From NCBI RefSeq assembly GCF_013520985.1, contig NZ_JACDTY010000019.1, positions 1 through 64,000 on the forward strand: DNA of 64,000 nt, given 5' to 3'. Positions 34,592-42,892 of the stretch are shown piece after piece. The notes under the pieces were generated by a model. That model had not been told where the DNA came from. It did no database searches and worked only from the letters and a program-made list of their open reading frames with translations. Position 1 is the first letter of the stretch; the number at the start of each line of letters is the position of its first letter. Made by a program: the position numbers and the translations under genes. This DNA comes from Mesorhizobium neociceri (GTDB taxonomy: Bacteria > Pseudomonadota > Alphaproteobacteria > Rhizobiales > Rhizobiaceae).

Positions 34592-36010
34592 GTGGCTGTG
34601 TCGCCCCATCGCCGTGAAGGGCCGGATGCGAGCGCTGAAACTGCCGTGCGCGTGGCCGACTTCGTCTTACGCCGGCCGGCATCGGTCTTCCCCGCGGCGG
34701 TGCTGGACCAGGCCCGCTACCTCTTGCTCGACACGATTGGAATTGCGATTGCGGCGGGGCCGATGGAGGCCGGACGCATCGCCCGTGATACCGCGACCCT
34801 GCTCTACAATTCGAACGACCCCAAGCATTGCGCACGCATGCTCTTCGACGGCCGCCGCGCCTCGACGGCGGGGGCGGCCTACGCGGCCGCGACGCAGATC
34901 GACAATCTCGACGGCCATGACGGTTACAGCCCGACCAAGGGCCATATCGGCGTGGTGGTGGTGCCGGCGCTGGCGGCGCTGGCGGAACAGCTTCCTGAGC
35001 TTAGCGGCCCTGACGCGCTGGCAGCCCTGGTCATCGGCTACGAGGTCGCCGGACGGGCCGGCATCGCGCTGCATGCGACGGTGTCGGACTATCATACGTC
35101 AGGTGCCTGGAATGCGCTGGGCGTTGCCGCCGTGGCGGCGCGTCTGCGCAAGCTGAGTGACGGGCAGTTGCGCGAGGCGCTTGGCATTGCCGAGTATCAC
35201 GGTCCGCGCAGCCAGATGATGCGCGAGATCGCCACGCCGACGATGCTGCATGACGGTTCGGGCATCGGCGCGCTGACCGGCCTGTCGGCGGCGGTGCTTG
35301 CCGAACGCGGCTTCACCGGCGCGCCAGCCATCACCGTCGAGGCGCCCGAAGTCGCCGATCATTGGCGGGACCTCGGCGTCTTCTGGCAGACGCTGCATCA
35401 ATATGTGAAGCCCTACCCGATCTGCCGCTGGGCGCATGCAGCGATCGACGCGACGCGCGGACTGGTTCTTTCACATCACCTGACGCCGGCCGACATCGGC
35501 CATGTCCAAGTCAACAGTTTCCACTATGCCGCGACGCTGTTCGATGGCATGCCCGACACGACGTCGAAGGCGCAGTACAGCCTGCGCTTTGCCGTTGCGA
35601 CCTTCATCCTGCATGGTCGCATCGGGCTGGAGCACATATCCGGCGCCGGCCTTGAGGATGCAGCTGTCGCCGAGATGCTCGCCCGCATCAGCGTGTCGGA
35701 GCACGAGCGCCACAGCGCCCGCTTCCCGGCGGGCCGCTGGGCCGATGTCATCATCACCACGACTGACGGACGGGTGCTGACCTCGGGCGATGTCCATGCA
35801 CGCGGCGGCCCGGAAGCGCCGCTGGCGTCAGGGGACATCGAGGCCAAATATATGGAGTTCGCAACGCCCGTGCTCGGACGAGGCCGCGCCATGGCGATCC
35901 GCGATGCCATCCTGTCGCTCACCGACCCCGACAGCCGCTTCACCGATCTTTCAGGCCTGCTCTACGATCCTCCAGTGATCAGCAAAATCCTTCAGCGGCC
36001 GGCGTGGTAG
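34592..36010 (+). CDS. MmgE/PrpD-family protein
   Basis: 2-Methylcitrate dehydratase/cis-aconitate-decarboxylase fold, a family with wide substrate range. I favour GTG 34592 because AGAGGGAG lies 8 bases upstream; GTG 34535 is in frame but lacks a ribosome site. It has 472 residues with PAAVLDQARYLLLDTIGIAIAA, the ATQIDNLDGHDGY segment, and HQYVKPYPICRWAHAAIDA, all typical. It is first in the operon with sox genes, 6 bases ahead of soxB, so it should act on a dicarboxylic or hydroxy-acid intermediate of the same pathway. Confidence 0.87.
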   Translation: MAVSPHRREGPDASAETAVRVADFVLRRPASVFPAAVLDQARYLLLDTIGIAIAAGPMEAGRIARDTATLLYNSNDPKHCARMLFDGRRASTAGAAYAAATQIDNLDGHDGYSPTKGHIGVVVVPALAALAEQLPELSGPDALAALVIGYEVAGRAGIALHATVSDYHTSGAWNALGVAAVAARLRKLSDGQLREALGIAEYHGPRSQMMREIATPTMLHDGSGIGALTGLSAAVLAERGFTGAPAITVEAPEVADHWRDLGVFWQTLHQYVKPYPICRWAHAAIDATRGLVLSHHLTPADIGHVQVNSFHYAATLFDGMPDTTSKAQYSLRFAVATFILHGRIGLEHISGAGLEDAAVAEMLARISVSEHERHSARFPAGRWADVIITTTDGRVLTSGDVHARGGPEAPLASGDIEAKYMEFATPVLGRGRAMAIRDAILSLTDPDSRFTDLSGLLYDPPVISKILQRPAW

Positions 36011-36016
36011 ACTGAT

Positions 36017-37258
36017 ATGCCGCTCAGACTGCTGAAATACGGTCTCAGCCGGGACTATCCGGCCAGCGAGGATATCCCCGCCACGCCCGAGCTCAAACCG
36101 TCCTACGATGTCGTCATAATCGGCGGCGGCGGCCACGGTCTGTCATGCGCGCATCATCTGGCGAAGTACCACGGCATCACCAGTGTCGCGGTGCTCGAGA
36201 AGGGCTACCTCGCCGGCGGCAACACCGCGCGCAACACCACGACGATCCGCTCCAACTACATCACACCGCAAGGCATCGCATTCTACAAGGAAGGCGTGGC
36301 GCTGTTCGAGACGCTGTCGCAGGAGCTCGATTTCAACGTCATGTTCTCGCAGCGCGGCCAGCTGACACTTGCACACAGCGAAGCGACGCTGCGCAGCTTC
36401 CACTCACGCGCCGAGATGGGCAAGCATCTGGGCACACGCACCGAAGTGGTCGACCAGAAGACAGTCGAAGACTTGGTGCCGTCCCTCAACATGGACTATG
36501 GCGGCGCGCTCGAAATCCTCGGCGGTCTCTGGCATGCCGATGGCGGCACCGCGCGGCACGATGCGGTCGCCTGGGGTTATGCCGCACAGGCGTCGCGGCG
36601 CGGTGTCGAGATCCACCAGCGCACCGAGGTGCAAGGTTTTGAAATCGTCGGCGACCGGGTCGAGGCGGTGAAGACCAACCGCGGCCGCATCGCCTGCGGC
36701 CAGGTGCTGATCGCGACCGGCGGCATGAACTACGATGTGGCGCTGATGGCCGGCGTCGAGCTGCCGATCCGCTGCTATCCGCTGCAGGCAATGGTGACGC
36801 AGCCCCTGAAACCATGGCTCAACACGCTGGTCTCCTCCGTCTCGCTGCACACCTATCTCGTGCAGTCGTCGCGCGGCGAAGTGGTGATCGGCGGTGGCTC
36901 TGATCCTTACCAGCTCTATTCGACGCGCTCTACGCTGGACATGAAAGAGCATCTGGCCGAAGGCGCCGTGCATCTCTTCCCGTTCCTGCAAGGTGTCAGG
37001 CTGCTCCGGCAATGGGCCGGAATTACCGATATGACTCCGGACTACAGCCCGATCATGGGCGCCAGCCCGCTCGACAATCTGTGGCTCGATTGCGGCTGGG
37101 GCACATGGGGCTTCAAGGCAACGCCGGTTGCCGGCAAGCGCATGGCCGAGACCATCGCCAGTGGCCGCGTGCCCGATATCCTGAAGCCGTTCGCGCTGGA
37201 GCGGTTCGAGACCTTCCAGCTACTCAATGAGATGGGCGCGACGGCGGCAAGTCATTGA
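36017..37258 (+). CDS. soxB: Sarcosine oxidase subunit beta
   Basis: Flavin-binding beta subunit of heterotetrameric sarcosine oxidase, which oxidises sarcosine to glycine with transfer of the methyl group to tetrahydrofolate or release as formaldehyde. It has 413 residues, with the N-terminal LLKYGLSRDYPASED stretch usual for SoxB and the FAD motif VVIIGGGGHGLSCAHHLAKYHG (32-53), then EKGYLAGGNTARNTTTIRSNY. The C-terminal block is DYSPIMGASPLDNLWLDCGWGTWGFKATPVAG. It is followed by soxD, soxA and soxG. Confidence 0.93.
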   Translation: MPLRLLKYGLSRDYPASEDIPATPELKPSYDVVIIGGGGHGLSCAHHLAKYHGITSVAVLEKGYLAGGNTARNTTTIRSNYITPQGIAFYKEGVALFETLSQELDFNVMFSQRGQLTLAHSEATLRSFHSRAEMGKHLGTRTEVVDQKTVEDLVPSLNMDYGGALEILGGLWHADGGTARHDAVAWGYAAQASRRGVEIHQRTEVQGFEIVGDRVEAVKTNRGRIACGQVLIATGGMNYDVALMAGVELPIRCYPLQAMVTQPLKPWLNTLVSSVSLHTYLVQSSRGEVVIGGGSDPYQLYSTRSTLDMKEHLAEGAVHLFPFLQGVRLLRQWAGITDMTPDYSPIMGASPLDNLWLDCGWGTWGFKATPVAGKRMAETIASGRVPDILKPFALERFETFQLLNEMGATAASH

Positions 37259-37277
37259 ACATGAAACAACACTGACG

Positions 37278-37544
37278 ATGAAAATCTTGACCTGCCCGAT
37301 GAATGGCCCGCGCAACATAGACGAGTTCCAGTCGTTCGGACCGGTGCGCGAGACGCTCGATCCAGCGGTGACCGCCGACGCCGACTGGTCGCGGCATCTG
37401 TTCCGCGCCGAGAACCGCAAAGGCGTTGTGGTCGAGTGGTGGCGGCACGTGCCGAGCAATTACTTTTTCCTCGCCGAGCGCGATCTCGTCAGCAACGAGA
37501 TCATTCGCACCTTCGATGCCTCGCAACGCAGCGGCCAATCATGA
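37278..37544 (+). CDS. soxD: Sarcosine oxidase subunit delta, zinc ligands missing
   Basis: Small delta subunit, 88 residues, start ATG 37278; its stop overlaps soxA by 4 bases. The family CPxCG near the N-terminus reads CPMNG (Cys6 then Asn9), and the later HxxxC reads HVPSN, so only one Cys remains of the zinc site described for the corynebacterial enzyme. The rest fits SoxD (EWWRHVPSNYFFLAERDLVSNEI). Structural role retained, zinc binding doubtful. Confidence 0.85.
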   Translation: MKILTCPMNGPRNIDEFQSFGPVRETLDPAVTADADWSRHLFRAENRKGVVVEWWRHVPSNYFFLAERDLVSNEIIRTFDASQRSGQS

Positions 37545-40393
37545 ACCGCCTGCCCGCTCCTTTCGGCACCAGGATCGACCGGACGCGCCCGCTGCGCTTC
37601 AGCTTCGAAGGCAAAGGCTTCGAAGCCTATGCCGGCGACTCCATCGCCAGCGCGCTCGCCGCGTCGGGGCAATGGATGCTGTCGCGCTCGTTCAAATACC
37701 ATCGCCCGCGCGGCGTCTTCAGCATGAACGGCGCCGAAGCCAACACCCTGGTGCAACTGCCGTCTGAGCCGAATGTCGCCGCCGACCGCACGCCGGTCAG
37801 CGACGGCCTGCAGGTCAGCGCACAGAACGTCAACGGCTCGCTCGCGCATGACCGCGATGCGATCATCGACAGGCTGGGGCGCTTCCTGCCGGTCGGCTTC
37901 TACTACCGCACCTTCATAGGCCCGCGCCGCGACAGCTGGCTGAAATTCTGGGAGCCGATGATCCGCCGCAAGGCCGGGCTCGGCGTCGTTGACACCAAGG
38001 CTGCGCACCGGCATTTCGACAAGTCGCATCTTCACTGCGATGTGCTGGTGGTCGGTGCCGGTCCGGCCGGGCTGAATGCCGCGATCGCCGCCGCCGAAGG
38101 GGGTGCCGACGTCGTGCTTTGCGATGAGAACCCGGAGGTCGGCGGGTCGCTGACCTATGGCCGCCACGACCCGGCAATGCTTGCGGACCTGACGGCGCGT
38201 CTCGAGGCGCTGCCCAATCTGCGGATCATGACGGGCACGCTCTGCAATGGCTGGTATGAGGACAATTGGCTGCCGCTGATCCAGGGCGACCGGCTCTATC
38301 GCACACGAGCGCGCGAGGTCATCCTTGCCACCGGCGCGATCGGGCAGCCCGCTATCTTCCGCAACAATGATCTGCCGGGGATCATGCTCGGCAGCGCGGC
38401 GCAACGGCTGATCCGCCACTATGGTGTGCGCCCGGGGCAAAAGGCAGTTGTGCTGACCGGCAATGACGAAGGCTATGCCGTCGCGCTCGATCTGGTCGAG
38501 GCCGGCGTCTCGGTCATGCTGGTCGTCGATCCGCGCGTTGGCGGTCTGCCTGGCCCGTTCGAAGCGGAACTGCATGGCAAGGGCGTGGCAATCCAGAAGG
38601 CGGTGACGATCGATGCCGCCGAAGGCCGCGGCGGACACCTTGCCCGCGTTCGCATCGGCGGGCGCTGGGTCGAATGCGACCTGCTGACGATCTCCGTTGG
38701 CGAGGTGCCGGCGTGGCAGCTGCCGTGTCAGGCAGGCGCCAAGGTCGGGTACGATGCCGGCATCGGCTCGATGTCGCTCATGCCGGCGCGGGGATCAGTA
38801 CAGCTTGCCGGCTCCGTTGCCGGAGACAATGGTCTGGAGGGCGCTGTTGCCGGCGCCCGTCGTTCGGCATCGATCGCATTGCAGCGGCTCGGCCATGTGG
38901 TTGCACAAGACGCAGTCCTCGGCAAAGCGAAACCATCCTGCCCGGCTCATGTGCAGCCGATCCTTGCCAATGCCAAAGGTCGCGACTTCGTCGATTTCGA
39001 CGAGGATCTGCAGGTCAAGGATCTGCACAATGCGATCAAGGACGGCTATCGCGAGATCGAACTGGTCAAGCGCTTCACCACCGTCGGCATGGGCCCGAGT
39101 CAGGGGCGCCATTCGGCGCTGGCGACGGCAAGGATCGTCGCCGAGGCCACCGACCGCACGGTGGCTGAAGTCGGCATCACCACCGCGCGCCCGCCTGTCG
39201 GACCGGAGACGCTCGGCGTGCTTGCGGGCCATCACGAACCACTGGAGCGGCGCACGGCGCTGCACGCCCGGCACCTTGCGCTCAACGCCGCGATGAAGCC
39301 GGTCGGCGCCTGGTGGCGGCCCTATTTCTACGGCGATGCCAGGGGCGCGCAAAAGGCAGTCCGCGACGAGATCATGGCCGTGCGCGAAGGCGTCGGCCTG
39401 CTCGACGTCTCGACGCTCGGCAAGCTGGAGCTGCGCGGACCGGATGCCGGCGAATTCCTCGACCGGCTCTACACCATGGCGCATGCCAACCAGCCGGTCG
39501 GGCGCGTGCGCTATTGCCTGATGCTCAACGAAATGGGCTCGGTGGTCGATGACGGCGTCGCCTACCGCATGGCCGACGATCGCTTCTATGTCACGGCCAC
39601 GACAGGCGCCGTCGCGCGCGTCTATGCCGACATGCTGTTCTGGAACGCGCAGTGGCGGCTCAAGGTCGACGTCCTCAATCTCACCGGCGCGTTCTCAGGC
39701 TTGAACGTCACCGGCCCGAAGGCGCGGTCGGTGCTCGAGGCGCTGGAAAGCAACATCGATTTCGGCCGCGAAGCCTTCCCCTATCTCAGCGGCCGCGAAG
39801 GCGTTGTCGCCGGCGTGCCGGTGCGGGTGATGCGGATCGGCTTCACCGGCGAACTCAGCTTCGAATTGCATTGCCCGTCCAGCCTGGCGCCGGCGCTGTG
39901 GGATGCGGTGATGGAAGCCGGCAAGCCGCATGGCCTCACGCCCTATGGGCTGGAGGCGTCGCGCATCCTGCGGCTGGAGAAAGGCCATATCCTGATCGGC
40001 CAGGACACGGACGCGATCACCACGCCGGACGAACTCGGCTTCGGCTGGGCGGTTTCGAAGAGGAAGCCGTTCTTCGTCGGCAAGCGCTCCATCGAAATGC
40101 GCGCGAGGCTCGGCCAATCGCGCAAGCTGGTCGGCCTGCAATTTCCCGCCGGCGCCGGGGACATACCCGGCGAGAGCTGCCTGGCGCTGCGCGGCAACGA
40201 TCCCGTCGGCCAGATCACCTCGATCGGCTTTTCGCCAACGCTCGGCTCTTACATCGCGCTGGCCTATGTCCATGTCGACGATGCCACAGAGGGAAGCCGG
40301 GTGACGGTGAAGTGCCGCGACGGCGCTCTGGTCGAGGTTCCTGTGGTTGGGCACGCCTTCTTCGACCCGACCAATGCGCGGCAGGAAATGTAG
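37541..40393 (+). CDS. soxA: Sarcosine oxidase subunit alpha
   Basis: Large subunit, 950 residues. The N-terminal ferredoxin-like domain (FEGKGFEAYAGDSIASALAASGQ) lacks cluster cysteines, as normal. The NAD/FAD-type Rossmann domain is VLVVGAGPAGLNAAIAAAEGGADVVLCDE (about 168-196), followed by a second dinucleotide fold (KAVVLTGNDEGYAVALDLVEAG). The C-terminal GcvT/folate domain spans about 590-930 (EGVGLLDVSTLGKLELRGPDA; RIGFTGELSFELHCP; RLEKGHILIGQDTD). It couples demethylation to folate one-carbon transfer. ATGA overlap with soxD. Confidence 0.95.
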   Translation: MNRLPAPFGTRIDRTRPLRFSFEGKGFEAYAGDSIASALAASGQWMLSRSFKYHRPRGVFSMNGAEANTLVQLPSEPNVAADRTPVSDGLQVSAQNVNGSLAHDRDAIIDRLGRFLPVGFYYRTFIGPRRDSWLKFWEPMIRRKAGLGVVDTKAAHRHFDKSHLHCDVLVVGAGPAGLNAAIAAAEGGADVVLCDENPEVGGSLTYGRHDPAMLADLTARLEALPNLRIMTGTLCNGWYEDNWLPLIQGDRLYRTRAREVILATGAIGQPAIFRNNDLPGIMLGSAAQRLIRHYGVRPGQKAVVLTGNDEGYAVALDLVEAGVSVMLVVDPRVGGLPGPFEAELHGKGVAIQKAVTIDAAEGRGGHLARVRIGGRWVECDLLTISVGEVPAWQLPCQAGAKVGYDAGIGSMSLMPARGSVQLAGSVAGDNGLEGAVAGARRSASIALQRLGHVVAQDAVLGKAKPSCPAHVQPILANAKGRDFVDFDEDLQVKDLHNAIKDGYREIELVKRFTTVGMGPSQGRHSALATARIVAEATDRTVAEVGITTARPPVGPETLGVLAGHHEPLERRTALHARHLALNAAMKPVGAWWRPYFYGDARGAQKAVRDEIMAVREGVGLLDVSTLGKLELRGPDAGEFLDRLYTMAHANQPVGRVRYCLMLNEMGSVVDDGVAYRMADDRFYVTATTGAVARVYADMLFWNAQWRLKVDVLNLTGAFSGLNVTGPKARSVLEALESNIDFGREAFPYLSGREGVVAGVPVRVMRIGFTGELSFELHCPSSLAPALWDAVMEAGKPHGLTPYGLEASRILRLEKGHILIGQDTDAITTPDELGFGWAVSKRKPFFVGKRSIEMRARLGQSRKLVGLQFPAGAGDIPGESCLALRGNDPVGQITSIGFSPTLGSYIALAYVHVDDATEGSRVTVKCRDGALVEVPVVGHAFFDPTNARQEM

Positions 40394-40975
40394 ATGGCGG
40401 GCCTCGACGCAATGCCTGTATTTCCCATCATGCAAGGCGGTGCCGCGCAAGGCACAATGCTGCCGTCCGGCACTGTTGCGCTAACCGATCTCACCGCCAC
40501 CCCGCGTTTCGGCTTGAAGGGAGGCGGCAGCGCAGCCTGGCTCACCGCGTATGGTGTTTCCCTGCCCGCGATCAACCGCATCGGCAGTCATCGCGGCCTG
40601 CGCGTACTGCGGCTTGGCAACGAGGATATCCTGCTGCTTGGCGAAAGTGCCGATGAGGCGCTGGCCGAACTCAGAAGCGCCTGGGAAAATGACACCGGGC
40701 CGAAGGGCTATTCATCCTGGCGCGACGAAGGCTGGGCGTGGATGCGCCTTTCCGGCCCCGCAGTTGCCGAAGCGATGAGCCGGCTCTGCGCGCTCGATCT
40801 GCGCGCCAACAAATTCAGCGCCGAAGATATCGCCCAGACGCGCGTCGGCCATATCGAAGCCGTCACCTTCCGCACGCCAGCCGGTTTCGATGTACTGTTC
40901 GACGTCACCGCGTCGGCGTATTTCGCCCGGACCATAGAGGCGGTGGCCAGGCACTGCACGCAACATCAGGCATAG
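40394..40975 (+). CDS. soxG: Sarcosine oxidase subunit gamma
   Basis: 193 residues, abutting soxA with no gap. Low-conservation gamma subunit of the GcvT-like fold: WLTAYGVSLPAINRIG, SSWRDEGWAWMRLSGPAVAEAMSRLCALDL, and AQTRVGHIEAVTFR. Completes the heterotetrameric enzyme. The usual neighbours glyA and purU are absent; a DapA-like gene follows 9 bases later. Confidence 0.88.
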   Translation: MAGLDAMPVFPIMQGGAAQGTMLPSGTVALTDLTATPRFGLKGGGSAAWLTAYGVSLPAINRIGSHRGLRVLRLGNEDILLLGESADEALAELRSAWENDTGPKGYSSWRDEGWAWMRLSGPAVAEAMSRLCALDLRANKFSAEDIAQTRVGHIEAVTFRTPAGFDVLFDVTASAYFARTIEAVARHCTQHQA

Positions 40976-40984
40976 AGGACATCC

Positions 40985-41893
40985 ATGACCCGCCCGCAAG
41001 GAACCATCGCCCCGATCCTGACGCCGTTCGAGAACGATGGCCGCATCGCCCGAGATCTCTGGATCTCGCACGCCAAATGGGTGCTGGACCAGGGCGCGCA
41101 TTTCCTGTCGCCCTTCGGCACCACGGGCGAGGCGCTGTCGCTCTCGCTGAGCGAACGCATGCAGGCGCTTGAGTGGCTGGTCGAGGCCGGCATTTCGCCT
41201 GCCCGGATGATGCCCGGTACCGGCGTCACCGCATTGCCTGAAACGGTCGAGCTATCGAAGCATGCTGTCGGCCTCGGCTGCGCCGGCGTGATGGTGCTGC
41301 CGTCGTTTTTCTACACCGCGGCCGGCGACAACGGCCAGGCGCGCTACTACAGCGAGCTGATCGCGCGGGTAGCCAACCCGGCGCTGAAGATGATCCTCTA
41401 CCATATCCCGCAGAACTCCGGCGTGCCGGTCAGCCCGGCTTTGACAGCCCGGCTGAGCGCGGCATTTCCCGAAACGGTCGTCGCCTTCAAGGACAGCGCC
41501 GGCGACTGGAACAACACGGCGTCGGTGATTGCCGCCGCACCCAATGTCGCCGTGTTTCCGAGTTCCGAGGCGCAGCTGACCAAGGGGCTCGCCAATGGTG
41601 CTGCAGGCTGCATCTCGGCGACGGTCAATCTCAACGCCGCGGCCATCCGGGCGCTTTACGACGCAACCATCGCAGGCAAGGACGTCAGCGAAGCGGATGC
41701 CGCGATCAAGGCGTTTCGCAAGGTGATCCAGGACGCCGGCCTGATCCCGGCGATGAAGGCGGTGCTGGCGGTGCGCTCCGGCGACAAGCGCTGGCTGAAC
41801 CTGCGCGCGCCGCATGAGAATGCGACGCTGGAAAGCGGCAAGGCGCTGCTGACGGCGCTCGGCCCTCTGGCCGATCATATTGGCCGCGGCTGA
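40985..41893 (+). CDS. DapA-family (dihydrodipicolinate synthase-like) aldolase/lyase
   Basis: Class I aldolase of the DHDPS/NAL family, 302 residues. It has the pyruvate-site motif FGTTGEA (about 44-50), catalytic Tyr139 in ILYHIPQNSG and Schiff-base Lys169 in VVAFKDSAGD. Its place inside a sox operon argues against lysine synthesis and for cleavage of, or dehydration to, a 2-keto acid in amine catabolism. The likely substrate is a 4-hydroxy-2-oxo acid or a related compound; not shown. Confidence 0.9.
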   Translation: MTRPQGTIAPILTPFENDGRIARDLWISHAKWVLDQGAHFLSPFGTTGEALSLSLSERMQALEWLVEAGISPARMMPGTGVTALPETVELSKHAVGLGCAGVMVLPSFFYTAAGDNGQARYYSELIARVANPALKMILYHIPQNSGVPVSPALTARLSAAFPETVVAFKDSAGDWNNTASVIAAAPNVAVFPSSEAQLTKGLANGAAGCISATVNLNAAAIRALYDATIAGKDVSEADAAIKAFRKVIQDAGLIPAMKAVLAVRSGDKRWLNLRAPHENATLESGKALLTALGPLADHIGRG

Positions 41894-41903
41894 GGCTCGC
41901 GCA

Positions 41904-42872
41904 ATGTCGGCTCACCCCACCGTCATCCTGCACACCGACCGGCCAGCCGCAGCGGTGGCGGTGCTTGGGGAGACGCACCCGGATCTCACCGTCCACGCCT
42001 GTGATACCTATACGGCTTTGCCGGCTCTGATCGAGCAGACAGCCGCGGAGGTGGTCTACACCGTCCGCTTCGACGGCACGCCGCGCTTTCCGCGCCAGGC
42101 TCTTGTCGAGAGCCCGACCGTGAAGTGGGTATCGATCGGCGGTTCGGGAACCGATCATCTCGGACGTTGGGATCCGGCGCGCGTCACGGTGACCAATTCG
42201 GCCGGCGTCGCCGCCGGCATGCTGGCGGAGTATGCGCTGGGCGCCATGCTGTCCTTCTCGCTCGACCTGCGCGGTTTCGAGCGTCGCCAGCTGGCGCGCC
42301 AGTGGGGCGGGGGCCGCGTCGAGCCTATCGAAGGCAAGACGGTCCTCGTCATCGGCCTCGGCAAGACCGGTACGGCCATTGCCCAGCGCGCCAAGGCGAT
42401 GGGCATGGAAACACTCGGCATCCGCGCCCGGCCGAAGCCGATGCCCAGCCTTGACGAGGTGCACGACCCGGATGCCCTGCTTGCTCTGCTCGGTCGCGCC
42501 GACTTCATCGTCTGCTGCGTGCCGCTGCTGGCCAGCACGCGCGGCCTGATCGGCAAGGCGACCTTCGCCGCAATGAAACCATCCGCCGTGCTCATCGATA
42601 TTTCGCGCGGCGGTGTGACCGAGGAAGCGGCACTGCTCGAAGCCCTCGACGGTAAGCGGATCAAAGGCGCGGCGCTCGATGTCTTCACAGCCGAGCCGCT
42701 GCCGGCGGACCATCCTTTGTGGGGCTACGACAATGTCGCCATCACCCCGCATTGCGCGGCCGTCTACGAGGGCTGGGACGTCAAATCCGTGCGCATGTTC
42801 GCCGACAATCTGAAGCGCTACCGCAGCGGTCGGCCGCTGGAAAACACCGTCAATCCGGAGCGCGGCTACTAA
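41904..42872 (+). CDS. D-2-hydroxyacid dehydrogenase (NAD-dependent)
   Basis: Interconverts a D-2-hydroxy acid and a 2-keto acid. ATG 41904 (MSAHPTVILH) follows GAGG by 9 bases. It has 322 residues with NAD motif VIGLGKTGTAIAQ (Gly151 region), catalytic Arg in DISRGGVTEEAAL, Glu in DVFTAEPLP and His283 in TPHCAAV, so the active site is complete. It could handle the keto acid made by the neighbouring aldolase or by D-amino acid oxidation. Confidence 0.92.
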   Translation: MSAHPTVILHTDRPAAAVAVLGETHPDLTVHACDTYTALPALIEQTAAEVVYTVRFDGTPRFPRQALVESPTVKWVSIGGSGTDHLGRWDPARVTVTNSAGVAAGMLAEYALGAMLSFSLDLRGFERRQLARQWGGGRVEPIEGKTVLVIGLGKTGTAIAQRAKAMGMETLGIRARPKPMPSLDEVHDPDALLALLGRADFIVCCVPLLASTRGLIGKATFAAMKPSAVLIDISRGGVTEEAALLEALDGKRIKGAALDVFTAEPLPADHPLWGYDNVAITPHCAAVYEGWDVKSVRMFADNLKRYRSGRPLENTVNPERGY

Positions 42873-42892
42873 AGCCGAGGGGGACAAGAGAG

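Noticed and set aside
40985..41893. Housekeeping dapA for lysine biosynthesis
   Set aside because: Placement inside a sox-MttB operon and divergence of flanking motifs argue for a catabolic DapA-family aldolase.
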